Shown piece after piece: positions 33,201 to 43,879 of a stretch of 64,000 nt of DNA. Position 1 is the first letter of the stretch, and every line of letters begins with the position of its first letter. The translations under genes were made by a program, and so were the position numbers. The stretch covers positions 29,767,913 through 29,831,912 of the forward strand of contig CM068547.1 in the NCBI GenBank assembly GCA_035048495.1, given 5' to 3'. This stretch comes from Euptelea pleiosperma (lineage: Eukaryota > Streptophyta > Magnoliopsida > Ranunculales > Eupteleaceae). The notes beneath the pieces were generated by a model. It had not been told where the DNA came from and did no database searches. It saw nothing but the letters and a program-made list of their open reading frames with translations.

Positions 33201-36057
33201 GCCTACATGGAGATGAGTTTAGGGCTGATTTTTGTTGAAGATCATGATCTCCTCCCGAGGATGATCGTTAAAAATCATTTCATTTTGATATTTCTAGCCC
33301 TGTGAAAATGGATTTTAAGTTGAAAAAATTCTCAACTATCCATTTCACCGTCAACTTTAAATGCACTTTTGATCGGGTTAGAAGTTTCAGAATGAATTAG
33401 CTTTTTTTAATATGGTCTTCACGGCGCGGAGATCATCCTAAGCGAAAATCAGCCATTTTCCAATACCCCACTTCCTTTTTCTACATCCACAAGGGTATGT
33501 CAGTTGGTGTCTCAGAAGTTAATTGCGTTCCATAGGACAAATGTCATTGATTCATCATTTCAAATAAATTGTGCTAGTTCACATTCCTTGGGATTGATAT
33601 ATTGATAAATGGGTTGATTTCAATTCTTCTCGATGGTAAAGCAAAATGAAAAACATCTGTTAGCAGGTAACTATTTCCTAAAAATTTGTCATTCTTCCTT
33701 TCTTGTTTACTTCTGCTGGATACCTTGTCATATAAGCAACACCAATGTAGGGTTCCCATGGCTTAAAGAAATTGTTGATGCGGAGCAAGAGCATAGAAAT
33801 GCCATAGAGCTGGTGAAAAAATTGATAGAAAGAGAGTCATATTGGAGTTCTTACAGAAATGAGGAAAAAAAATGCAGTTATGACAGTGTTCATTACAGAA
33901 CTAAGGGAAAAGATATCAGTTATGATAGTGTTGACGATCCCCTTTCGCTGGCCACAAAGCATGGGATTGTTGAGGTGGTTAAAAAAATTCTTGACAAATT
34001 TCCTGATGCAATCGAATGCCTCCACCATAATGACAAGAACATACTACACGTGGCGGTGGAGCATCGACAAGCTAGAGTTTTCGAGTTCTTGAAGTCCAAC
34101 TTTTGCATAGATAGGATGGTTGCAGGCATCGACAAGCAAGGGAACACACCTTTGCACCTTGCAGCGAAGTTGGGACATCATCAACCAATGAATGTGATTG
34201 GAGTATCACACAGAATGTCATGGGAGGTTTTTTGGTACAAGGTACTACTACTATTACTACTCCTAATACATGGAAGTATATCAGAAGCAAATATTTACAT
34301 ATATAAGCCCAATATATACTTTTTTGGTGAGCAAGATGGGGTTAGGCAGGACCTCTTACTAAATGAAAATAATTTACTGCCTAATATATTTACAACTTCT
34401 AGCATCCTCATTTATCGATCAGATGATCACTAGAGAACCTATTGAGAAATAGTGAAGAAAAGCATGAAAATTTACATTTTGATGCCAAATTATCTACTAT
34501 ACTTTGTTTGATAAAACTAATACTAGACATGTTTTTATATTGCGAATGGTCTTAGGCTTTCCTTCTAATATACCATTAAAACAGGTGGGATATAAGGGAT
34601 TCCACCTGCTAGGAGATCTCCTACACCAAATTGAACCAGTTGGATGGTCATAGCCATTGGAATAAGTATGTCTTACTACATCCTTATATCTTTCTTGGAG
34701 CTACGGTTTGCTCTCATTGCAGTGCTACGTACAGGTAGCTTGAAAACAATCCATGTAGCACACTCTTTGGGTAATCAGATCAGATAGCTAGAAATCACCA
34801 ATCAGGCTGATTTTTGGAGTGTAGGTTCATCAATAGTGGTCGAATCATTCATGGGTCAGTGAATATCCGAAGTGAAAAAATGACCTTCAATGCTGCAATG
34901 AGCGCAAAGAGTAGCATAAACGGTTTTAAAGGGCTAAGGCATTGGAAATCTCATGCTTTCAGGGCCAGGGTAGGGATGGAGACCATGGCTTTCCCATTTA
35001 CTTACTATTCACAGGCCAGTAAATTTGAAATTGGAGACCATGGCTTTCCCATTTTTAAGGTTTCTAATAAACAAGCAGCCCTTACATTGGTGTTGGTCAG
35101 CTTTGAGTCCAGTTTTGATCACTCGATAAGTCATAGAAAATCTGTCTTGCACTTCCCCATCACAAATACACCTTACAACATGATTTTCCAAAAAGTTTAA
35201 ATTTCAAAAGTCAGGTGTTTTGAGTGTTAGGGGAGTGAAAGTCACGGATTCTCTGTGACTTCTCAACTCACAGAAAATAAGCTCGTTTAGAGGGTTGCCA
35301 CGGGGTAGTGTTTGTGTAGTAGTCATTTGAACACATGCACAAGCCAACAACAAAAGAGGCTCTATATGAAAATTTCACTCTTGAATTATGTCTGTATTAA
35401 ATGCTTTTGATCTTTTTATATATTTCTCCTTTCATTTCTGTACAGCGTGTAGAAGGGGTCTCGAAATCACACTTAATCCCTCTTCCCAACTCCGATAAGA
35501 AAACAGCAAAAGAGATATTCAAGGAAACTCACCAGGAATTGCTAAAACAGGCCAGTGAGTGGGCGATGAACGCAACCAATGGCTCAATGATTATTTCATC
35601 CATCATTGCTACTATCAACTTCGCAGTGGCTTTCAGTGTCCCTGGTGATTACTCAGACTCCGGTCTTCCAAACTTTATAGGCAAGTCAGACTTCATTAAG
35701 TTCTTATCATTCGAGTCAGCCGCTTTGTTCTTCGCCCTAATCACTCTAGGTACCTCTATATCCGCTCACCTCTCGCGCTTTAACGAAGAAGATTTTTACA
35801 TCTCCTTGCCTTTCAAATACTTAGTCGCTGCCACCAGTCTCTTCAATTCCGTTGTTTATACTATTATGGCATTTGTACAAGCTCAACTTCTCTACAGGGA
35901 AGGTAATTTTCCTGCTTTCAGCTATGTATCTGGAGCTTTGAGCATTGCTGTCGCCTCTATATTGATATGCCTCGTCTACATGGATATAATGTACATGGTA
36001 ATCTATTACCTGATGTATGTACTATTCCACACGTTTTCCTTAAGGTCTATTTGGTAA
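30276..36057 (+). CDS. Ankyrin-repeat/PGG-domain membrane protein (ACD6/ITN1-like), gene B
   Basis: Proposed exons: 30276-30774, 30858-31157, a 21-nt microexon (31999-32019 or 32220-32240), 33751-34241 and 35446-36057. All junctions are GT-AG with compatible phases (1,1,1,0). With one microexon the product is 640 residues. The start ATG gives MAGSSTGTLTISPTEAYRAA. Ankyrin repeats follow (DTVLHVLALHGH, GNIALHEAA, GETPIFWASAYG, STILHEAVKGAHF, GMTALHLLSQ, DPLSLATKHG, NILHVAVEH, GNTPLHLAAKLGH). The C-terminal PGG domain has four membrane segments. Family members sit in the plasma or endoplasmic-reticulum membrane and act in immunity and stress signalling. Odd points: PGG is PGD; a 19-20 residue in-frame duplication (SYDSV...SYDSV) lies before the late repeats; the final residues LRSIW come from a MITE-like sequence. 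An L1 tail lies in intron 2. Confidence 0.85.
31230..31860 (-). pseudogene. L1 LINE 3' fragment in intron 2 of gene B
   Basis: On the minus strand, frames read through GESVDHLLLHCRSVWMIWTR (zf-RVT tail), then ERKGLGLGHLGKRMWALTPL and WGLWRE, typical of the last part of plant L1 ORF2. A stop and shift lie near 31640-31660. AATAAAG and an A-run follow at the left end (T-run at 31231-31237). It lies in an intron antisense to the gene. Clear flanking target duplications were not found. Confidence 0.75.
31999..32019 (+). other. Candidate microexon 1 of gene B (21 nt)
   Basis: Flanked by TTTCTTGCAG and GTGAGTATGA. In phase 1 it would add the residues GIKGLFR before WFPWLKEI. It is a multiple of three, so inclusion or skipping keeps the frame. 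Confidence 0.5.
32220..32240 (+). other. Candidate microexon 2 of gene B (21 nt)
   Basis: Flanked by TTTCTTGCAG and GTGAGTATGA. In phase 1 it would add GIKQILR before WFPWLKEI. It is paralogous to the microexon 222 bp upstream. The two could be used as alternatives, both together, or one may be dead. Confidence 0.5.
32835..33045 (+). mobile_element. MITE in last long intron of gene B (family with copy at 61120-61310)
   Basis: Starts ATGGTTTAAAATTTCGGGAT, continues CAGAGGCTGGATCGG, and ends near TTGGAACCATG. Copy A (2971-3010) lacks this insert between GGGACT(G/A)CC and GTACTTGGCAGG-like sequence, so it is a defined insertion. The minus-strand relative at 61120-61310 shares CAGAGGCTGAATCGG and CCGATC motifs. 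Confidence 0.7.
33862..33935 (+). repeat. In-frame internal duplication in an ankyrin exon of gene B
   Basis: CAGTTATGACAGTGTT and CAGTTATGATAGTGTT lie about 43 bp apart, each beginning a SYDSV peptide. Copy A has a single GSFDDP at this site. The insertion adds about 19 residues between two repeats without breaking the frame. Confidence 0.7.
34770..34880 (+). mobile_element. MITE arm in last intron of gene B
   Basis: TAGAAATCACCAATCAGGCT, GATTTTTGGAGTGTAGGTTC and TTCATGGGTCAGTG belong to the dispersed fold-back MITE family. Copy A has no such insert at the matching position near 5160. Confidence 0.55.
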
Positions 36058-36230
36058 CTAGACATGGATTTGGAATTGAAAATAGAATTCCAGGATTTGT
36101 GATTTCTGGGAATTTGAATTTCAAGAATTGAAATTTCTTGCAACATGGAATTTGCTTAGAATTCCTAACGAATTCTAATTTTAGCTGTTTGTATATCTAA
36201 CAAAATTTAATTTCTATCTACCGAGAAATA
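36045..36230. mobile_element. Possible MITE overlapping the stop codon of gene B
   Basis: Copy A ends HSFS-stop, but copy B diverges after CACACGTTTTC into TTAAGGTCTATTTGGTAAC, whose GGTCTATTTGGTA resembles the ends of PIF/Harbinger-like or hAT MITEs. Inside, GAATTTCAAGAATTGAAATT is self-complementary. A matching right end was not identified. Confidence 0.4.
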
Positions 36231-36589
36231 TCATCTCGTGCATGTAAATAGTTTGTTGTATACCTGCAAAATTAACATCGTCTTCATCATTTACTTCTTA
36301 TGCCAAATATTTGGGGTGAGCAAAAAAAATATAAAAAATGACTTTATGTTATCTTGCGGCTGTTATTTTATTTTTCATTTGTCATTTTACCGTTATCGAT
36401 GTAATTTAAAGAAAACTTCTGAACAATAGTAAATAAATTTTTTTTTATAATGATTTACTTGTGTCAAAATCTCAATGGCTAAAGGCTACATAGACTGAAC
36501 AAATCTTTGACGACTGATGTTCGTCATCAACATTGATGATGGACCACACATTATGAGCCATGTGCCACATTATTAGAGACCACGGACCA

Positions 36590-36960
36590 TTGATGTTTGT
36601 CCCATCCCTAGGTGGACCCACATACTAAAAAATAGGCTTATTAGTTATTTCTAACCTTTAGATTTGAGTACCCCAAATAATGCTTAGATATCCCATGGTT
36701 AAAAATCAACCTATTAATGATATAAATCCAACAGTTACAAATTACTAATATTGTATGGATATTTGTCCCATCCTTAGGTGGACCAACATACTAAAAATCA
36801 GGCCTATTACTTATTTCTATCCTTTAGATTTGAGTGCCCCAAATAATGCTTGATATCCCATGGTTAGAAATCAACCCATAAAAATACATAAATCTAACGG
36901 TTACAAATCTCTAATATTGTATGGATGTTTGTCCCATCCCTAGGTGGGCCTACATATAAG
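36590..36960 (+). repeat. Tandem repeat of 160-175 bp, about two units
   Basis: TTTGTCCCATCC(C/T)TAGGTGG recurs near 36596, 36770 and 36928. Between them TTTAGATTTGAGTxCCCCAA and ATATCCCATGGTTA(A/G)AAATC repeat. No gene is present. The phrases resemble the interior of the dispersed MITE family. Confidence 0.75.
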
Positions 36961-37069
36961 CTTTGGATATTTCTTACACACTCAAGGCATTCCTTGATGT
37001 TTCACCCAAAAAAGTCAAGGATTTTCTACGAACTTCACTTTGGATTATGCTTACGACGTCATCATACTT

Positions 37070-37410
37070 AAGCATTCATGTTCTCGAAGAGTTGCTCACT
37101 GTCATCACCAAATTGTCTCAATAGTCTGATAACCTTGATAAAATCAAAGAGCCCTGATTTCATCATCAAAAATGACTCCAATAGATTCCAACTGAGCCGT
37201 AATCGGGTTAAATTCGTTGAGATGTGTGGCCACACTTCCATCTTCAAGTTGCAGAATCTCTTCATAAAAAAAACCTTATTTGAGGTAGAGGGTTTTCATA
37301 TATCTTTGAGAGAGTGGTCATTAAACCTTGTGTCATCCGATCTCCTTGAAGATATTAAAGTCTATATATGTAACAAGACTCAGCCGCACTATAGCTAGAG
37401 TTTTCGTGTT
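37070..37410 (-). pseudogene. Copia gag fragment
   Basis: In one minus-strand frame the reading LQLEDGSVATHLNEFNPITA followed by QLESIGVIFDDEIRAL is a typical copia gag segment; it then runs into a stop. Another frame (37265-37068) shows a shifted 65-residue reading of the same DNA. It belongs with the primer site at about 37585-37600. Confidence 0.7.
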
Positions 37411-37584
37411 GAGTAACTCCACTCGGCATCTGTTGTCTTCTCTGTCTCATTCGATTTTCCTTTGAGAGAAAGATAGTGATCCTTCTGATAAAGGTAGTCC
37501 TCCATCTGAATCTTCCGTAATCCGAAGTTCAAACTTCTCAATCCTCACATTTCCTTCTTCCGTCATCAATCTTATTGAAACCCA

Positions 37585-38030
37585 ATGCTCTGATACCCGT
37601 TGTTGGATAGAAAGAACAATAAATAATTTAAAGAACAAAGATGCAATCACCCCCTCAACACAAATTAAAGATTTACGTGGTTCCATCTAGATTAAGGTAC
37701 ATCCATGAATCCACACCGATTAATTTCCACTATGCTCTGGGGAAGAAAAGAAAAATAAGCAATACAATGGATGATCATCTCTAATCAACCGAGGTATATA
37801 TATAACCCCCCAAGACGAAACTAGAGTTTCCGCATCTCTATGTAAACGTACCTAAAATTTAGAAGCGCGATGCTTTGATAGAGCAAGGAATTCTGAATAT
37901 ATATTTAAGAAAACATAGTCCAGCTTTTGAATTATTAAACAAGAACTTTATGTGAGAGTGGAAGCCCCAAAGGGGGATTTGGGCATCTTTCTAATAGGAG
38001 ATCAGAGTGTTTTTCCCTGGAGATGGAAAA
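37585..38030 (-). repeat. Copia 5' LTR (minus orientation), partly merged with tandem unit
   Basis: The plus strand shows TGCTCTGATACCCGTTGTTG (37587-37606), the complement of a GGGTATCAGAGC primer site next to an LTR end CAACAAC. The adjacent LTR contains ATTTACGTGGTTCCATC and a TATATATA promoter (about 37795) reading leftward. The outer end is unclear because the 1.32-kb tandem duplication starts within it at 37803. Confidence 0.55.
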
Positions 38031-38304
38031 TTTGTCCACCGAGTTTTATCAATATGCTAATTCTTCCTCAGCCAAAAATGTGAAAAGACGCCTACCCAAG
38101 ACAATTAAAGCAATGATTTCTGCTAGTCAACTATATCGAAAATGGACCAACCTGGCTTCAAAGTTGTCGGCAAGCCAGGGGGTAGGGACTATTGAAGAAG
38201 TGCCTCGACGCGTTGTAGCCACTACTTTCAGTCCTTTATGCAATTATGAACTCCATGGAACTTTCTCTATTCCAATGCAACTTATCCTTATTGAGCTCAT
38301 GTAA
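38023..38304 (+). other. Duplicated 93-codon open frame, first copy
   Basis: Begins [20 protein letters not shown] and ends FSIPMQLILIELM. I do not recognise it. It lies between copia LTR sequence and a gypsy LTR start, so it is more likely retroelement-derived or fortuitous than a gene. The copy at 39343 differs at three residues (S to P, I to V, L to I). Confidence 0.3.
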
Positions 38305-38527
38305 CAAACTACGCGAGGCAATTTTGGTTAATTCATTTTTTGTGTTGTATCAGCGACAATCTCATTTGTTTGGATGGAAAAGGTGGGTCTACCATTTTAT
38401 ATCTCTACATCTACGATCCGACTTGTATCGTTGATAATAATAGGAACTGAACCATATCAAATGGAAGAGATGGCTAAGCTCAAACTCCAAATGAAGCAAA
38501 TCAAATAGAGAGTAAGGAAGAGTGAGT

Positions 38528-39122
38528 GTAATACCCTGAACTTTCGTTCTAGGGTATTACGGTAAATTCACCTAAGAATAAAAATTTTAAGCATTTTTCA
38601 GACTTCTATTATTATTTTTATGATTAAATTTCATGTATAAGTATGCGTATTTAATTTGGTTTCATTCTGACAATTTTTAAAAACCTACTTTTTTAAACTC
38701 ACTCTTTAAGGCTAACTTCTTGCTAAATTAATGAGTCATAACTTGTAGGGTACTATTTCTTGCCTTATCTAACATTCTTGAACTTTTATAAAAAAAAATA
38801 TTTTGTGGGCTCAGGACACTAAAAATATTCTTATAACACCCTTCTTAGCTTACCTGATGAATTTGAAACCTTTCTGGAGTTCGGGACCCGCGAATCAATT
38901 TTCGGGTCATTTCGAGGTCATCTTGACACTTTTTCGAGACTTTGACTATTTTTTTGAGATTTTGCATTATTAGATTATTTCTATGTGATTTATGTATGAT
39001 TAATTGTATTATGATTGTTGGGTGTGCTAATAGAGCCAATTTAGAGGCAGTTTAGGCTTAATAATAATAAAGTCTATTTGATATATGTGGGCCTTAGGCC
39101 CATTTCTAAACCATAAGTAATG
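38528..39122 (+). repeat. First, truncated gypsy LTR start
   Basis: TGTAATACCCTGAACTTTCG preceded by a purine-rich tract (AGAGAGTAAGGAAGAGTGAG), as expected for a polypurine tract and a gypsy 3' LTR. It stops at 39122, where the second tandem unit begins. Confidence 0.65.
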
Positions 39123-39342
39123 TAACCCCCCAAGACGAAACTAGAGTTTCCGCATCTCTATGTAAACGTACGTAAAATTTAGAAGCACGATGCTTTGATA
39201 GAGCAAGGAATTCTGAATATATATTTAAGAAAACATAGTCCAGCTTTTGAATTATTAAACAAGAACTTTATGTGAGAGTGGAAGCCCCAAAGGGGGATTT
39301 GGGCATCTTTCTAATAGGAGATCAGAGTGTTTTTCCCTGGAG

Positions 39343-39624
39343 ATGGAAAATTTGTCCACCGAGTTTTATCAATATGCGAATTCTTCCTCAGCCAAAAATG
39401 TGAAAAGACGCCTACCCAAGACAATTAAAGCAATGATTTCTGCTAGTCAACTATATCGAAAATGGACCAACCTAGCTTCAAAGTTGCCGGCAAGCCAGGG
39501 GGTAGGGACTGTTGAAGAAGTGCCTCGACGCGTTGTAGCCACTACTTTCAGTCCTTTATGCAATTATGAACTCCATGGAACTTTCTCTATTCCAATGCAA
39601 CTTATCATTATTGAGCTCATGTAA
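39343..39624 (+). other. Duplicated 93-codon open frame, second copy
   Basis: Same frame as 38023-38304 with a handful of substitutions and no stop. That is expected from the recent tandem duplication and does not by itself show selection. Confidence 0.3.
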
Positions 39625-39846
39625 CAAACTACGCGAGGCAAATTTGGTTAATTCATTTTTTGTGTTGTATCAGCAACAATCTCATTTGTTTGGATGGAAA
39701 AGGTGGGTCCACCATTTTATATCTCTACATCTACGATCCGACTTGTATCGTTGATAATAATAGGAACTGAACCATATCAAATGGAAGAGATGGCTAAGCT
39801 CAAACTCCAAATGAAGCAAATCAAATAGAGAGTAAGAGGAGTAAGT

Positions 39847-42800
39847 GTAATACCCTGAACTTTCATTCTAGGGTATTACAGTAAATTCACCTAAGAATAA
39901 AAATTTTAAGCCTTTTCCAGACTTCTATTATTATTTTTATGATTAAATTTCATGTATGAGTATGCGTATTTAATTTGGTTTCATTCTGACAACTTTTAAA
40001 AACCTATTTTTTTAAACTCACTCTTTAAGGCTAACTTCTTGCTAAATTAATGAGCCATAACTTGTAGGGTACTATTTCTTGCCTCATCTAAGATTCTTGA
40101 ACTTTTATAAAAAAAAATATTTTGTGGGCTCAGGACACCAAAAATATTCCTATAATACCCTTCTTAGCTTACCCGATTAATTTGAAACCTTTCTGGAGTT
40201 TAGGACCCGCGAATCATTTTTCGAGTCATTTCGAGGTCATCTTGACACTTTTTCGAGACTTTGACTATTTTTTTGAGATTTTGCATTATTAGATTATTTC
40301 TATGTGATTTATGTATGATTAATTGTATTATGATTGTTGGATATGCCAATAGCGCCAATTTAGAGGCATTTTGGGCTTAATAATAACTTTAAATAAAGTC
40401 TATTTGATATATGTGGGCCTTGGGCCCATTTCTAAACCATAAGTAATGTAAACTATGAGTTTTTGAAAGTTAAAAAAGTCATCCCTTTGAGAGTTACGAA
40501 TTTAATTTAAAATAGAAACCCTAATCCTTCCTTAAACCTATTTAAGAAACCTTAAAGCTTTGGGAGCTTTCATAAACTCAAACTCCATTAAAGAATAGAT
40601 AAACCTTTATTAAACCTTCATTCGGGTACCGATCGCACTCGAGCAAGAAGGAGAATTGACGAAAACTCCGAATAGAAGAACATACTACGAGGAGAGTCTG
40701 ATCCGACCACTTTCAGATTTCAAGTAATTTCAAATCTCAATTAAAGCTCAAGAGAACTTAAGGTAAGTGTGCTTAATCCATCATATGCTTATTTTTCTTC
40801 AAATTTTTGCTTCACTTTCATTATATAATGATAGATCTTCACTATTAATTAATTTATTCATGATTTAGTTTACTTTTTTATTTATAGATCTTCACATTGT
40901 TTTGTGCAACCACGATGAGTTGGCCATGACTTCTTTGGCACCCATAATGGATGGCATGTTCTTTACAATTTTTGTGGTATTTTTAGGTTTTAAATATTTT
41001 TTAATTATTTTTCATAAAAATCTCTATTAATATATTTTCAATAGCCGTTGAGTTTGTATTTTTATAATTTGTATTTATTTAGTTATGTTTTTTCTAATGT
41101 ACTGGATTTTTCTGAAAAACCAAGAATTTTAGATTCTATGCAGTCCACTTTATTAAGGATTTTAATCTATATTTAAACCTTAATATTTTTTTAATTACTT
41201 TTCATAGATACCTCTATTAATCTATTTTTCATATCCGTTGACTTTATATTTTTTTGAATTTTACTTATTTAGTTATGCTTTTTTTAATGTTCTGAACTTT
41301 TCTGCACAACCCAGAATTTTATATTCTGTACAGTCCACTTCATAAAGGATTTTGATCAATATTTTTAACCTAAATATTTTTCTAATTATTTTTCATAGAT
41401 ACATCTATCAATATATTTTACATATCCATTGAGTTTATATTTTTTCGAGTTTTATTTATTTAGTTATGCTTTTTCTAATATACTGGACTTTTCTATACAA
41501 CCAAAAAATTTAGACTCTCGTCGATCAAATTCGTTAAGGATTTAGATCTATATTTTGCCACTAAATATTTTTGTATTTATTTTTCCTAGAAACCTCTATG
41601 AATCTATGTTCTATAGCCACTAAGTTTGTATTTTTTTATCTTTATTTATTTAGTTCTGATGTTTCTAAGGTACTGGACTTTTCTAAAAAGCCCAGAATTC
41701 TAGATTCTGTGCGGTCAACTTCGTTAAGGATTTCGACCCAGATTTTGAAGTTAAATATTTTTGAATTTATTTTTCTTAGAAACTTCAATAAATCTATTTT
41801 TCAAATCCGTTGAGTTTATTTTTTTTTTTAATTTATATTTATTTAGTTATAATGTTTATAAGGCAATTCATTTTTCTACAGAAAAAATATATTTATTTTG
41901 ATTTTGAATGATTAATGGCCTTGGAAACCCTTAGTAGTTCGTCATAACTTAATGACTATTAAGGTTTTAACCCTTTGTTGTTTGACTAAATCCTATTTGG
42001 TTTGACTTAGACTTGTATGCATGTAGATCTCACCCATGTGTCTTGGATCTCTCATAGGGTTCGGCCAAGTGTCCTGGATCCCTCTTTAGGATTCGACCTT
42101 GTATCATGGATTCTTCATAGGATTCGACAATGGGGTGTTGGATTCTCTTGTGGTTCCCAATTGTATTATCAATCCGTGTTAATCATGATCTTTGGTGATT
42201 GTTTACATATGTTTAACCCTAGTTCGTTCTAATGTTATTACTTTTAATGATCATGTGTTCATTTTCTATTCTGTTAAATACATGTGCTGCTTATACCATG
42301 TAACCTTAGTACCATCTTGTTATCATATCATGATCATCATGTCATTTCATATAAAGGGTGCATAAGGAAAGGGGGTTGAAGTATATTATATACGTTTATA
42401 TTAGTTTTATCAATTAATCAGGGTTTGGTACCCTAGGATGAATGGCCCCAGACGTTATTATATCCTACAGATGAGTCGATGAGACCGCTCCCAATGCGGG
42501 AAAGAGATAGAGACCCTATGTGGTTATGGGTACTAGTTGTATATGCATCCCATACTCACTTGCATTCACCTTCATATTCATGTCATCCTGATTATATGAT
42601 TGAGATGCATACCTTAATTAAAAACTTGTATAGTATGACATCATACCATGCACACTGTTGTATTATTGAGCATCGGCTCACGGTGCTACACCGATACCAT
42701 TTTCAAATTTTGAGGAGCTGGGTACCTGGGAGGATTTTAAGACAGAAGACTCTAGTGCACTTGAGGAAATCGGCGAGGAATTAGGAGTCGATCCTATACT

Positions 42801-43125
42801 TTAGAAGACTTTATTTGATCATTTTAAAATATTAATTATTTATTTTCACAAACATGTAGGCCTTTAATTGAGAGCATGTTTTTACCCCTTTCTCCTCATA
42901 CTTAATTGAATAATTAAATTACTTGATTTATTAATTATTTTAATTATTTGTTTTATGTACCTAGACATTTTTATACTTAGTTGGTTTTTGAATGAACCTT
43001 AGTAGTCTAATTGACCTAATTGGACTACTATGGGACATTGATGGATCACCTCTGGGTTTAGGTACGAGTCAATCCACGGATTTTCGAGTCGTATCTGAGT
43101 GCCCGGGTTTGGAGCGTGATAGTGA
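39847..43125 (+). repeat. Long gypsy-type LTR
   Basis: Begins TGTAATACCCTGAAC at 39847 after the purine tract and ends near CCGGGTTTGGAGCGTGATA at 43125. It is about 3.3 kb, a length typical of some chromovirus or Tat LTRs. A promoter-like TATTTAAGAAACC lies near 40540. Contains five tandem repeats at 40985-41870. No gag-pol adjoins on the right, so it is a solo or truncated LTR. Confidence 0.6.
40985..41870 (+). repeat. About 190-bp tandem repeats inside the LTR
   Basis: Five units marked by (C)CGTTGAGTTTGTAT or variants at about 41046, 41236, 41426, 41617 and 41806. Each includes ATTTATTTAGTTATG, ACTGGACTTTTCT and AGAATTTTAGATTCT. The spacing is regular (188-191 bp). Confidence 0.85.
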
Positions 43126-43277
43126 GAGCAACAGATAGTTGCGTCCTAGCATGGCGCAAAAGGACTGCGCACATTAGAAAAATATAAAAATATAAAAATA
43201 TGGCCACGGTGTCGTGCGTTTAGGTACGATACTCTAGCACCATCAGGCTTCACGTAACATAACATCAAGTCGTTTGC

Positions 43278-43693
43278 CCAAGTCTACCCCAAATCCTATC
43301 AAATCGAGTAGACTCAGCTTTGTTATCAAATGTAGCAAACGTTATTACAATGCTATCGAACGATGCAGGAGTTCAGCGAGTGGACATTGATATCGAGAGT
43401 GGTGAAGTTATGGTAAAGGGTCGGACCGATCCAAAGGAAATACATAAACGTATAGAGAAGTTATTACAATGCTATCGAACGATGCAGGAGTTCAGCGAGT
43501 GGACGTTGATATCGAGAGTGGTGAAGTTATGGTAAAGGGTCGGACCGATCCAAAGGAAATACATAAACGTATAGAGAAAATAAGCAAGAGGAAGGTTGAG
43601 TTGGTAACTCCTCTGCCCAAGAGCAAGGACAGTTTGGCATCCAAGAAGAAAGAAATCAAAGAAGTAAGCTTCAATCCTATTAATTTCCATTAG
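43278..43693 (+). pseudogene. HIPP pseudogene (exon 2 with internal tandem duplication)
   Basis: Matches exon 2 of the HIPP gene (GVQRVDIDIESGEVMVKGRT, RKVELVTPLPKSK), including the intron acceptor region (TGCAG|GAGTTCAG). A 119-bp segment (43341-43459) is repeated at 43460, and since 119 is not a multiple of three the frame breaks. Exon 1 is absent, although sequence flanking it (CCTATCAA(A/G)TCGAGT) joins directly. No exon 3 or 4 follows; the segment runs into ankyrin copy C instead. It has KDSLASKKKE where the gene has KEKKE. Confidence 0.85.
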
Positions 43694-43745
43694 ATTATCT
43701 CCAATTTTTAATGAAATTTTGCATTGATTGAAAACATGGGGGTGT

Positions 43746-43798
43746 ATATATTTCTTGGCCTTTTGGCTAAGATCAAGTGTAGTATCTGTTATTATCAG
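43746..43798 (+). ncRNA. U2 snRNA 5'-end fragment (pseudogene)
   Basis: TTTCTTGGCCTTTTGGCTAA then GATCAAGTGTAGTATCTGTT match the first about 53 nt of plant U2 snRNA, including the branch-site pairing region GTAGTA, with about four changes. The rest of U2 is missing; a poly-G run follows. A full U2 is about 195 nt with USE and TATA promoter elements, none of which is seen, so it is a truncated relic. Confidence 0.8.
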
Positions 43799-43879
43799 AA
43801 AACATAGGGAGGGGGGGGGGGGGGGGGGGGAACTGGGGGGGGTGGGGAACTTTTTTTTTCTTCTTTTTTTTTTTTTATA

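Larger units (their letters stand above)
37803..40450 (+). repeat. 1.32-kb tandem duplication (two units)
   Basis: Unit 1 (37803-39122) and unit 2 (39123-about 40450) both begin TAACCCCCCAAGACGAAACT and end ATTTCTAAACCATAAGTAATG. They differ by scattered substitutions and small indels, for example AATAACTTTAAATAAAG only in unit 2. Each contains an identical-length 93-codon open frame (38023-38304 and 39343-39624) and the first about 595 bp of a gypsy-type LTR. Confidence 0.95.

Noticed and set aside
38023..38304. 93-codon frame as a real gene
   Set aside because: Preserved in two units only because of a recent tandem duplication; located in retroelement sequence and unrecognised. Kept only as a low-confidence entry.
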